Below, piece after piece: positions 1 to 6,046 of a stretch of DNA of 14,613 nt. The translations under genes and the position numbers were made by a program. The stretch is taken from contig JBAZCO010000035.1 of NCBI GenBank assembly GCA_041654915.1, positions 1 through 14,613 of the forward strand, written 5' to 3'. Positions within the stretch are counted from its first letter, which is position 1, and each line of letters begins with the position of its first letter. Origin of the DNA: JBAZCO01 sp041654915. Its GTDB lineage: Bacteria > Bacillota > Clostridia > Christensenellales > DTU072. The notes under the pieces are model-generated. The model was not told the DNA's origin and did not search any database. It saw nothing but the letters and a program-made list of their open reading frames with translations.

Positions 1-410
1 CTTGAGCCTATCGATTTGGTACGAATATCAGCAATACCGCTAACCTGCAACACCAAACGCACTGCGCCGCCTGCTATAACGCCCGTACCTTCGGGGGCGG
101 GGAGCAGTATCACCTTGCCTCTGCCAAAAACTCCTGTAACCGCATGGGGTATGGTGGAATCTTTGGTAGCAACGGTGAACATTGCCTTGGTTGCGGCTTT
201 GGTAGCCTTTTCAATAGCTTGGGGAACTTCGGTAGCCTTACCCATACCAGCGCCAACCCTGCCCTTGCCGTCGCCAACGACCACAAGCGCCGAAAAACGC
301 ATATTGCGTCCGCCCTTTACAACCTTGGTAACACGGTTGACGGACACAGTCTTTTTGATAAGGTCATCCTTTGGTTCTCTACTGAATCTTTCTCTCTCAT
401 TTCTTGCCAT
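1..410 (-). CDS. rpsE: Small ribosomal subunit protein S5, 3' end missing
   Basis: The first 136 codons of S5 are visible and the window edge removes about 30 C-terminal residues. The start MARNERERFSREPKDDLIKK at 410 follows an AGGAGA site (418-423) that overlaps the rplR stop codon. Family hallmarks are FSALVVVGDGKGRVG in the N-terminal double-stranded-RNA-binding-like domain, then TIPHAVTG, PAPEGTGVIAGG and TKSIGS in the C-terminal domain. S5 sits on the solvent side of the 30S subunit near the mRNA entry channel with S3 and S4, and affects decoding accuracy. It follows rplR as usual in the spc cluster; rpmD, rplO and secY would be expected beyond the edge. Nothing is odd in the visible part. 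Confidence 0.97.
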   Translation of the reverse strand, partial: MARNERERFSREPKDDLIKKTVSVNRVTKVVKGGRNMRFSALVVVGDGKGRVGAGMGKATEVPQAIEKATKAATKAMFTVATKDSTIPHAVTGVFGRGKVILLPAPEGTGVIAGGAVRLVLQVSGIADIRTKSIGS

Positions 411-421
411 TTTTAAATCTC

Positions 422-790
422 CTAAAACTCAAGTCCGGCTTTTCTCGCAGCGTCTGCGAGAGATTGAATACGCCCCGTATAGAGGTATCCGCCACGGTCA
501 AACACAACTGCATTTATGCCCTTTTCAATTGCTCTTTCGCCTGCGATTTGCCCTACAATAGCTGCCGCTTCAACCTTGGTCTTGCCTGCCACCTTTTGGG
601 CCACCTCTTTTTCCACGCTGCTTGCCGATACCAATGTGTTGCCAACTTTGTCGTCAATTATTTGCACATAGATATGGCTAAGTGATTTATACACATTAAA
701 GCGTGGAATCTCGGCTGTGCCGGAAATGTATTTTCTAAGCCGAAGATGTCTTTTACTTCTAATCTTGTTCTTATCAGGTTTGGTAATCAT
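422..790 (-). CDS. rplR: Large ribosomal subunit protein L18
   Basis: This 122-residue protein has the usual L18 length. L18 binds 5S rRNA together with L5 and anchors it in the central protuberance of the 50S subunit. Supporting segments are the basic N-terminus (KNKIRSKRHLRLRKYISGT), RFNVYKSLSHIYVQIIDD, and the C-terminal AVVFDRGGYLYTGRIQSLADAARKAGLEF region with its conserved FDRGG and GR elements. The start at 790 lies 13 bases after the rplF stop and has an AGGAG site inside that gap. The stop codon is overlapped by the ribosome binding site of rpsE, which suggests coupled translation. No anomaly was seen. Confidence 0.98.
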   Translation of the reverse strand: MITKPDKNKIRSKRHLRLRKYISGTAEIPRFNVYKSLSHIYVQIIDDKVGNTLVSASSVEKEVAQKVAGKTKVEAAAIVGQIAGERAIEKGINAVVFDRGGYLYTGRIQSLADAARKAGLEF

Positions 791-803
791 CTAATAACTC
801 CTC

Positions 804-1346
804 CTACTTTCCAGCGGTCTTGCCGGCTTTGCGGATAATCGTTTCATCTTTGTAGCGTATGCCGTAGCCGTGATAGGGTTCGGGTTTCCTTATCGCCTTG
901 ATGTTAGCGGCGGTTTGTCCTACAAGCACCTTGTCTATCCCTTTAACAGATAGTTCTGTGGGGGACACCACGGTTATATCTACACCCTTGGGGGGTATGG
1001 CATCTACGGTATGGCTGTAACCAACCGACAGCACTACCTTTTCGCCCTGTTGGACGGCACGATAGCCTACACCGTTGATGATGAGGTTTTTGCTGTAACC
1101 TTTTTCTACACCGACAACCATATTGTATATAAGCATACGATAAAGTCCGTGAGCGGCTTTTACATCCTTTGCCTCGCTTGAACGCACGACTTTAATCGTA
1201 TTGCCTTCAATATTTAGTCCTATCTTGTTGTTCTCTATTTTTTGCGTAAGTACTCCCAAAGGTCCTTTTACGGTTACCGTACTGTCCTTAAAGTCGAGGG
1301 TTACACCTGCGGGGAGAACTATTGGCAATCTACCTATTCTTGACAT
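804..1346 (-). CDS. rplF: Large ribosomal subunit protein L6
   Basis: This 180-residue protein has the standard L6 length. L6 lies near the sarcin-ricin loop and the translation-factor site of the 50S subunit. It starts MSRIGRLPIVLPAGV, the typical L6 opening. The two similar L6 domains follow: the first includes VTVKGPLG and a central NGVGYRA element, the second includes ELSVKGIDKVLVGQTAANIKAIRKPEPYHG with the conserved KPEPYHGYGIRY motif near residues 153-164. The C-terminus is Lys-rich. It lies 11 bases after rpsH and 13 before rplR in the canonical spc order. Confidence 0.98.
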   Translation of the reverse strand: MSRIGRLPIVLPAGVTLDFKDSTVTVKGPLGVLTQKIENNKIGLNIEGNTIKVVRSSEAKDVKAAHGLYRMLIYNMVVGVEKGYSKNLIINGVGYRAVQQGEKVVLSVGYSHTVDAIPPKGVDITVVSPTELSVKGIDKVLVGQTAANIKAIRKPEPYHGYGIRYKDETIIRKAGKTAGK

Positions 1347-1357
1347 AAGTTTACCTC

Positions 1358-1762
1358 CTACCAGACATAAGCGAGGACTTCCCCGCCGTATCCGGCTACT
1401 CTTGCCTTTTTGTCGGTCATAACGCCTTTGGATGTGGATATGATAGCTACGCCCATACCGTTAAGTACTTGGGGAAGCGCATCGCTCTTGGCATAAATTC
1501 TTAAACCAGGCTTGGATATCCTTTTTAATCCCTTTATGGCATTTTCCCTGTTGCCTACATATTTAAGCTCGATATGAATGGTGTCTTGCACCTTGTTCTC
1601 ATCGGTTACGACAGTAGAGCTTTTTATATAGCCTTCCTCAAAAAGGATTTGGGCTATTGAAACCTTTATCTTGGATGCGGGAACATCAACTGACGGATGT
1701 TTTGCAATCAAACCATTGCGGATACGGGTTAGCATATCGGCGATTGGGTCGGTCAAAGTCAT
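1358..1762 (-). CDS. rpsH: Small ribosomal subunit protein S8
   Basis: The 134-residue product matches S8 in length (about 132). S8 binds the central domain of 16S rRNA and is needed early in 30S assembly. Diagnostic segments are the N-terminal DPIADMLTRIRNG, the central SKPGLRIYAK and the C-terminal GVAIISTSKGVMTDKKAR followed by GGEVLAYVW, the signature S8 ending. In E. coli S8 represses the spc operon by binding mRNA around rplE; I saw no clear mimic of the 16S binding site here, so regulation is unknown. It starts 11 bases after rpsN with a good GGAGG site. Confidence 0.98.
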   Translation of the reverse strand: MTLTDPIADMLTRIRNGLIAKHPSVDVPASKIKVSIAQILFEEGYIKSSTVVTDENKVQDTIHIELKYVGNRENAIKGLKRISKPGLRIYAKSDALPQVLNGMGVAIISTSKGVMTDKKARVAGYGGEVLAYVW

Positions 1763-1773
1763 AGTAACACCTC

Positions 1774-1959
1774 CTACCAGCTTGCCTTGCGAACGCCGGG
1801 AATCTCGCCCTTATACGCAAGGTTTCTGAAACATATTCTGCAAATCCCATACTTTCTTAGTACTGCGTGGGGTCTGCCACAGATAGAGCAACGAGTATAT
1901 TCTCTTGTGGAGAATTTTTGTTTTCTTTTCTGTTTATTAACCATAGATTTTTTTGCCAT
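1774..1959 (-). CDS. rpsN: Small ribosomal subunit protein S14, zinc-binding type
   Basis: This is the short zinc form of S14, 61 residues, in the head of the 30S subunit near the A and P sites. Four cysteines form CSIC...CRIC (the span CSICGRPHAVLRKYGICRIC), and the ending GEIPGVRKASW is typical. I place the start at 1959 (MAKKSMVNKQKRKQK): a GGAGGTT site lies 4 bases upstream and overlaps the rplE stop. A longer in-frame start at 2022 would overlap rplE by over 50 bases and add non-family sequence. Genomes with only this zinc form depend on zinc for it; whether a zinc-free paralogue exists elsewhere cannot be seen. Confidence 0.97.
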   Translation of the reverse strand: MAKKSMVNKQKRKQKFSTREYTRCSICGRPHAVLRKYGICRICFRNLAYKGEIPGVRKASW

Positions 1960-1969
1960 TATTAACCTC

Positions 1970-2560
1970 CTAGCGTTGGAAAGGCATACCGAGTAGCTTG
2001 AGCAGCTCCCTTGCCTCTTCATCCGTGTTCGCTGTTGTTACAAAACTGATATCAAAACCCCTTACCTTTTCAATTTGGTCATAAGCGATTTCGGGGAATA
2101 TGAGTTGCTCCTTGATGCCGAGAGCATAGTTGCCTCTGCCGTCAAAGGACTTGAGGGAAACACCTCTAAAGTCACGAACACGGGGAAGAGCTATCGATAC
2201 AAGCTTGTCGAAAAACTCCCACATTCTGTCGCCTCTAAAGGTTACCATTATGCCAACGGGCATATTCTCTCTCAATTTGAAGTTAGCAACGGACTTTTTT
2301 GCCTTTGTGATTACCGCTTTTTGTCCGGCAATCTGCTCAAGTTCCTGTGTTGCAAGCTGTATGCTTTTGGGATTATCTTTAATATCCCCTATTCTCATAT
2401 TAAGAATTATCTTTTCTAGCTTAGGCACTTGCATAACCGAAGTATAGTTGAAGGTCTTAACCAGAGCGGGAATAATTTCCTCTTTGTATCTGATTTTTAG
2501 CCTGTTTACTTCCTTTACTGCGGGTGCGGCTACCTTGGTTTCATCTTTCTTTTTAGCCAT
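1970..2560 (-). CDS. rplE: Large ribosomal subunit protein L5 with N-terminal extension
   Basis: L5 binds 5S rRNA and contacts P-site tRNA and the small subunit through the central protuberance. At 196 residues it is about 17 longer than the usual 179. The extra part is N-terminal (MAKKKDETKVAAPAVKEVN) and charged; after it comes the normal opening RLKIRYKEEIIPAL and VMQVPKLEKI. The conserved NMGVG-type loop reads NMRIGDI, with Arg at a usually glycine position. Other family segments are AVITKAKKSVANFKLRENMPVG, RDFRGVSLKSFDGRGNY and LLKLLGMPF at the end. The ribosome binding site at 2569-2574 overlaps the rplX stop. Identity is certain; the first-methionine choice is supported by that site. 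Confidence 0.97.
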   Translation of the reverse strand: MAKKKDETKVAAPAVKEVNRLKIRYKEEIIPALVKTFNYTSVMQVPKLEKIILNMRIGDIKDNPKSIQLATQELEQIAGQKAVITKAKKSVANFKLRENMPVGIMVTFRGDRMWEFFDKLVSIALPRVRDFRGVSLKSFDGRGNYALGIKEQLIFPEIAYDQIEKVRGFDISFVTTANTDEEARELLKLLGMPFQR

Positions 2561-2572
2561 CTTTTTAGCCTC

Positions 2573-3280
2573 CTATTCCTTATCCGCCGGTGTATCGGCT
2601 GCGGACGCTTTAGCGGTTTTCTTTGCAGGTGCGGGCTTGGTTTCGTCCGCTTTCTTTGCGGGAGCTTTTACCGTTGCCTCTGCTTTGGGTTCGGTCTTTT
2701 TGGCAGGAGCTTTTTTCTCGACGGCAACCTCTGTTTTGGATTCGGCTTTCACCTCTTCTGTCACTTCGGCTTTTGCCTCTGCTTTGGGTTCAGCTTTCAC
2801 CTCTGCCTCGGGTTGGGCTTTTGCCTCTTCTTTTACTTCCGCTGTTTCCTCTGCGGCGGGCTTAACCCTCTTTCTTACCGTTGCTTTTGTTGTGCCTGTA
2901 TCTGGGGTTTCTGCCTTTTGTGCCTTGCCCTTTCTGGCGGGAGATGCTTTTTTGGTGATAAGCTCTGCGCCGCACTTTTTGCATATGCGGATTTTCTCGC
3001 CGTCCTTTTCGCCTCTGCCTACTCTCGTTGGCTTGCCGCAAGCGGAACAAATTGGCATAACATTACTGATATCCACACTGCCAGGTTGCTCTATAAGCCC
3101 GCCTTTATCTGTCGCCTTTCTTGCCTTAACCGCTTTTTTGTTCACGGTATTGAGGTCTTTGCCCTCTACCAACACACGGTGTTTGGCGGCATTTATGGCT
3201 ATAACTTGGGCGGTCTTACCCTTGTCTTTCCCCGCAATAATCATTACGAAGTCATCTTTTTTAATGCTGTATTTTGCCAT
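2573..3280 (-). CDS. rplX: Large ribosomal subunit protein L24 with long Ala/Lys/Glu-rich C-terminal tail
   Basis: L24 is an assembly-initiating protein next to the exit of the peptide tunnel. Residues 1-108 are a normal L24: a KOW motif around residues 9-30 (FVMIIAGKDKGKTAQVI) and a zinc ribbon with Cys78, Cys81, Cys100 and Cys103 (CSACG...CKKCG). The protein then continues for about 126 residues, to 235 against the usual 100-115, as a low-complexity tail of Ala, Lys, Glu, Thr and Pro with repeated KAPAKK and EPKAEA units. The tail stays in frame and ends within the rplE ribosome binding site, so it is not obviously a frameshift artefact. It is probably disordered; function unknown. The start at 3280 has an AGGAGG-type site overlapping the rplN stop. 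Confidence 0.96.
   Translation of the reverse strand: MAKYSIKKDDFVMIIAGKDKGKTAQVIAINAAKHRVLVEGKDLNTVNKKAVKARKATDKGGLIEQPGSVDISNVMPICSACGKPTRVGRGEKDGEKIRICKKCGAELITKKASPARKGKAQKAETPDTGTTKATVRKRVKPAAEETAEVKEEAKAQPEAEVKAEPKAEAKAEVTEEVKAESKTEVAVEKKAPAKKTEPKAEATVKAPAKKADETKPAPAKKTAKASAADTPADKE
2674..2791. repeat. In-frame 19-base direct repeat inside the L24 tail
   Basis: The exact 19-base sequence TTGCCTCTGCTTTGGGTTC occurs at 2674-2692 and 2773-2791, 99 bases (33 codons) apart and so in the same reading frame. On the coding strand it encodes EPKAEA. It is embedded in a wider degenerate stretch (about 2620-2880) with other recurring units such as KAPAKK. This suggests that the tail grew by repeat slippage or duplication. 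Confidence 0.9.
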
Positions 3281-3289
3281 TTTATCCTC

Positions 3290-3658
3290 CTAAAGAACCT
3301 CGGGAGCAAGTGAGATTATCTTCATATACTCTTTCTCACGAAGCTCTCTTGCGATTGGCCCAAAGATGCGTGAACCCCGGGGCTGCTTTTGGTTGTCGAT
3401 AATGACGGCGGCATTGTCGTCAAACTTGATGTGAGTGCCGTCTTTGCGCATTAGGTCTTTGCGTGTCCTAACGATAACCGCTCTTACGATTTCGCCTTTC
3501 TTGACACTGCCGCCAGGGGTAGCGCTCTTGACAGAGGCAACTATAACATCACCTATACCGCCGCTCCTCACAAACGAACCGCCCAATACTCGTATGCACA
3601 TAATTTCTTTTGCGCCGCTGTTATCGGCGACTTTTAGTCTGGATTCAGGTTGTATCAT
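3290..3658 (-). CDS. rplN: Large ribosomal subunit protein L14
   Basis: This 122-residue protein has exactly the usual length of bacterial L14, which sits on the 50S interface, forms bridges to 16S rRNA and is the docking site of the silencing factor RsfS. It starts MIQPESRLKVADNSGAKE, the classic L14 opening. VLGGSFVRSGGIGDVIVASVK, VRAVIVRT, IKFDDNAAVIID and RGSRIFGPIARELRE follow in the expected order, ending in SLAPEVL. It lies 13 bases after rpsQ. No deviation was seen. Confidence 0.98.
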   Translation of the reverse strand: MIQPESRLKVADNSGAKEIMCIRVLGGSFVRSGGIGDVIVASVKSATPGGSVKKGEIVRAVIVRTRKDLMRKDGTHIKFDDNAAVIIDNQKQPRGSRIFGPIARELREKEYMKIISLAPEVL

Positions 3659-3671
3659 TTTTTAACGCCTC

Positions 3672-3926
3672 CTACTTAGCCTTTTGTAATATTGATACAA
3701 GACGCCAGTTTTTGTCTTTAGATAGACGGCGGGTTTCCATAATTTCCACCTTGTCGCCTATGCCGCACTCGTTGTTTTCGTCGTGTACCTTGAATTTGTT
3801 GGTACGGGTGACAAACTTTTTGTAAAGTTTGTGCTTTTTCCTGCTTTCGACCGACACAACAATCGTCTTGTCCATTTTATCGCTAACTACTATACCAATT
3901 CTTGTCTTTCTTAAATTTCTTTCCAT
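3672..3926 (-). CDS. rpsQ: Small ribosomal subunit protein S17
   Basis: The 84-residue product is S17, a one-domain OB-fold protein that binds the 5' domain of 16S rRNA early in 30S assembly. Diagnostic segments are RIGIVVSDKMDKTIVVSVE near the N-terminus, KLYKKFVTRTNKFKVHDE in the middle, and the conserved GDKVEIMETRRLSKDKNWRLV region. It starts 13 bases after the rpmC stop with a GGAGG site in the gap. Length and sequence are ordinary. Confidence 0.98.
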   Translation of the reverse strand: MERNLRKTRIGIVVSDKMDKTIVVSVESRKKHKLYKKFVTRTNKFKVHDENNECGIGDKVEIMETRRLSKDKNWRLVSILQKAK

Positions 3927-3939
3927 TTATACCGCCCTC

Positions 3940-4191
3940 CTACTTGGTTGCCTTTTTAGCGGCTTTGGCTTTTTTGCCCGACTTAGTCGGCTCTTCGGAT
4001 ATACCTAGCTCCCTTTGGCGGAGTACGGTTTTCGCCCTTGCGATATCTCGCCTTGTTTCAACAAGCACCAAAGGGTTGGAAAGCTGATTGGTGGCGTGCT
4101 TAAATCTCAAATTGAAAAGCTCCGCCTTAAGCTCGTCAACTTTGTTGGTAAGCTCTTCGTTATTCATTTCAAAAAAGTTTTTAGCTTTCAT
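3940..4191 (-). CDS. rpmC: Large ribosomal subunit protein L29 with short basic tail
   Basis: L29 is a two-helix protein beside L23 at the peptide tunnel exit. The core, residues 1-65, shows the family pattern: MNNEELTNKVDELKAELFNLRF, the ATNQLSNP turn, then ETRRDIARAKTVLRQREL. An extra 18 residues (EEPTKSGKKAKAAKKATK) bring the length to 83 against the usual 65-70 and resemble the L24 tail in composition. The ATG overlaps the rplP stop as TAATG (one base shared), and no strong AGGAGG lies upstream, so translation is probably coupled to rplP. Confidence 0.97.
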   Translation of the reverse strand: MKAKNFFEMNNEELTNKVDELKAELFNLRFKHATNQLSNPLVLVETRRDIARAKTVLRQRELGISEEPTKSGKKAKAAKKATK

Positions 4192-4625
4192 TATGCGTCA
4201 CCGCCTTTTTCGGTAATGTCCGATTTTTTGATAAACTTGCATTTTACGGGCAACTTGTGTGCAGCAAGCCTTAGTGCCTCTCTTGCCGTTTCTTCGTCCA
4301 CACCCGCCATTTCGAACAGTACTCTTTCTCTCTTGACTACTGCCACCCAAAACTCGGGGTTGCCCTTACCGCTACCCATACGGGTTTCGGCGGGTTTCTT
4401 AGTGACGGGTTTATGGGGGAATATATTGACCCAAACTTGTCCGCCACGCTTGATATATCTTGTCATTGCGATACGGGCTGCCTCGATTTGGTTGCTTTTT
4501 ACCCAACCCGGCTCTAACGCCACTAATCCGTATTCGCCATAAGCTATCTTGTTACCACGCATAGCTTTACCGGTCATTCTGCCACGGTGCTGCTTGCGCC
4601 TTTTAACTCTTTTAGGCATTAACAT
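4191..4625 (-). CDS. rplP: Large ribosomal subunit protein L16
   Basis: The 144-residue product matches L16 (about 137-145 residues). L16 is a late-joining 50S protein near the A site and central protuberance that helps position aminoacyl-tRNA. It begins MLMPKRVKRRKQHRGRM and carries GEYGLVALEPGWV, QIEAARIAMTRYIKRGGQVW, the conserved KPVTKKPAETRMGSGKG loop and GNPEFWVAVVKRERVLFEM. It starts 1 base after rpsC ends, with the AGGAGG-type site inside the end of rpsC, and shares one base with the rpmC start. It is an ordinary family member. Confidence 0.98.
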   Translation of the reverse strand: MLMPKRVKRRKQHRGRMTGKAMRGNKIAYGEYGLVALEPGWVKSNQIEAARIAMTRYIKRGGQVWVNIFPHKPVTKKPAETRMGSGKGNPEFWVAVVKRERVLFEMAGVDEETAREALRLAAHKLPVKCKFIKKSDITEKGGDA

Positions 4626-4626
4626 A

Positions 4627-5340
4627 TTAGTTGTTACCTCCTTTAGCTCTTTGGAAAACTTCTCCCTTGTATATCCATACCTTTACGCCAATGATGCCAT
4701 AGGTGGTACGGGCTTCGGCAAAGCCATAATCTATTTCTGCACGGAGGGTGTGCAGAGGTATAGAGCCTTCGTGATAGTGTTCACTTCTTGCTATTTCTGC
4801 GCCGTCTAATCTGCCAGATACCATAGTCTTTATACCCTTAGCTCCTGCACGGATTGTTCTGCCCATTGCAAAACGCATAGCACGGCGGAAGGGAGTTCTC
4901 TTTTCAAGAGCGGCAGCGATAGACTCGGCAACAAGCTGGCTATCTAAGTCTGGGTTTTTCACCTCGTGTATGTTGACATTGAAAGTCTTTTTTGAACCGA
5001 CTATCTTTGCAATCTCTTTATTGATAGCGTCAATACCTCTTTTCTTATCGTCTGCGGGTACTTCTGACTTGGGTTCTTCACCCTTTTTGACAGCCCTTTG
5101 CAGTTTGCCTATTGCAACACCGGGGCGTCCGCAATAAACATCGATAGTTACGGTATCGGCCGCTCTATTTATGAGTATTTTGGATATTGCCGCATCGTAA
5201 TAGCTTTTTTTAAGATAAGTTCTAATCTTGTAATCTTCTATGATAAACTTGCCAGCGTCTTTCTTGCTAGCATACCACTTGGAATTCCATGATTCGATAA
5301 TACCTACTCTTAAACCGTGCGGATTTACTTTTTGACCCAT
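4627..5340 (-). CDS. rpsC: Small ribosomal subunit protein S3 with an insertion in the KH domain
   Basis: S3 lies in the 30S head and, with S4 and S5, lines the mRNA entry channel and contributes to helicase activity. The N-terminus MGQKVNPHGLRVGI is classic. The KH type II domain reads GRPGVAIGK at residues 71-79, but the usual GKKG/GKGG loop is interrupted: about 21 charged residues (80-100, including KKGEEPKSEVPADDKK) come before RGIDAINKEI. The C-terminal domain is normal (AALEKRTPFRRAMRFAM, GAKGIKTMVSGRLDGAEIAR, TTYGIIGVKVWIYKGE). The 237-residue length is near the family average only because the C-terminal end is short. The reading frame is intact. It starts 13 bases after rplV. Confidence 0.97.
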   Translation of the reverse strand: MGQKVNPHGLRVGIIESWNSKWYASKKDAGKFIIEDYKIRTYLKKSYYDAAISKILINRAADTVTIDVYCGRPGVAIGKLQRAVKKGEEPKSEVPADDKKRGIDAINKEIAKIVGSKKTFNVNIHEVKNPDLDSQLVAESIAAALEKRTPFRRAMRFAMGRTIRAGAKGIKTMVSGRLDGAEIARSEHYHEGSIPLHTLRAEIDYGFAEARTTYGIIGVKVWIYKGEVFQRAKGGNN

Positions 5341-5353
5341 TATCTATGTCCTC

Positions 5354-5743
5354 CTAATTATTGGCAGCGTCAAGAATGACTGTGATGTGGCTTGTGCGCT
5401 TTAGTATTCTGTTGCCTCTGCCCTTTGCCCGTGGCATCATCCGCTTGAGGGTGATGCCTTGCCCTGCAAAGCACTCGCTAATGAATAATTCGTCTTTGTT
5501 AAGTCCCAAGTTATGCTCGGCATTAGCCGCTGCGGAATGCACGACCTTTAGAATAGGTGCGCAAGATGACTTGTTTAGCGAATTAAGTAGCGCCACTGCC
5601 TCCCCGTAGCCCTTGCCACGAATCACATCAAGAACAGCTCTTACTTTATAAGGTGAGATTCTGATGTTTTTGGCGGTTGCGTGGGGACGATGTTCCTTAT
5701 TCTCCTGCCTAAGCTTGGATTTTTCTCTTACTCTGGTTGCCAT
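5354..5743 (-). CDS. rplV: Large ribosomal subunit protein L22 with N-terminal extension
   Basis: L22 spans the 50S and its long beta hairpin lines the peptide tunnel constriction opposite L4. I chose the start at 5743 (MATRVREKSKLRQENKEHRP), because GTAGGAG lies about 7 bases upstream and overlaps the rpsS stop; a longer start at 5815 would run into rpsS. The resulting 129 residues exceed the usual 110-115 by a basic N-terminal stretch of about 20. The core shows ISPYKVRAVLDVIRGKGYGEA, VHSAAANAEHN, and the tunnel hairpin region KRMMPRAKGRGNRILKRTSH. Identity is firm and the exact start is likely. Confidence 0.96.
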   Translation of the reverse strand: MATRVREKSKLRQENKEHRPHATAKNIRISPYKVRAVLDVIRGKGYGEAVALLNSLNKSSCAPILKVVHSAAANAEHNLGLNKDELFISECFAGQGITLKRMMPRAKGRGNRILKRTSHITVILDAANN

Positions 5744-5753
5744 ATTATGCCTC

Positions 5754-6035
5754 CTACTTCCTTGACCCGGAGGTTTTGCTCCCTGCATGTCCACGGAACA
5801 ACCTCGTTGGTGCAAACTCGCCCAACTTTAAGCCAACCATATCCTCGGTGATATATACCGGAACATGTTTCTTGCCGTCGTGAACAGCAATGGTATGTCC
5901 AACAAACTCGGGGAATATTGTCGATGCCCTCGACCAAGTCTTTATCGGTTTTTTCTCGCCTGACGCATTTAATGCCTCAATTTTTTTCATTAGGCTCTCT
6001 GCTACAAAGGGCCCTTTCTTTACAGACCTGCTCAT
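5754..6035 (-). CDS. rpsS: Small ribosomal subunit protein S19
   Basis: This 93-residue protein has the standard S19 length. S19 sits in the 30S head with S13 and contacts the large subunit and A-site tRNA region. It starts MSRSVKKGPFVAESLMKKIE and carries IKTWSRASTIFPEFVGHTIAVHDGKKHVPVYITEDMVG followed by LGEFAPTRLFRGHAG, the typical S19 pattern, then a basic end. It begins 11 bases after rplB, and its stop codon is overlapped by the rplV ribosome binding site. No deviation was seen. Confidence 0.98.
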   Translation of the reverse strand: MSRSVKKGPFVAESLMKKIEALNASGEKKPIKTWSRASTIFPEFVGHTIAVHDGKKHVPVYITEDMVGLKLGEFAPTRLFRGHAGSKTSGSRK

Positions 6036-6046
6036 CTATAAACCTC

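Noticed and set aside
16..561. Plus-strand open frame of 181 codons
   Set aside because: It is antisense to rpsE and the end of rplR, whose family motifs are clear.
1774..2022. Extended S14 start at 2022
   Set aside because: It would overlap rplE; the start at 1959 has a GGAGG site and matches the family.
2620..2880. Possible CRISPR-like or tandem repeat array
   Set aside because: The repeats are degenerate, in frame and code for the L24 tail; there are no regular spacers.
2448..3293. Long plus-strand open frame of 281 codons opposite rplX and the start of rplE
   Set aside because: It mirrors the Ala/Lys/Glu-rich L24 tail, is low complexity, has no ribosome binding site and lies wholly antisense to genuine ribosomal genes.
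5354..5815. Extended L22 start at 5815
   Set aside because: It would overlap rpsS by 62 bases; the start at 5743 has its own AGGAG site.
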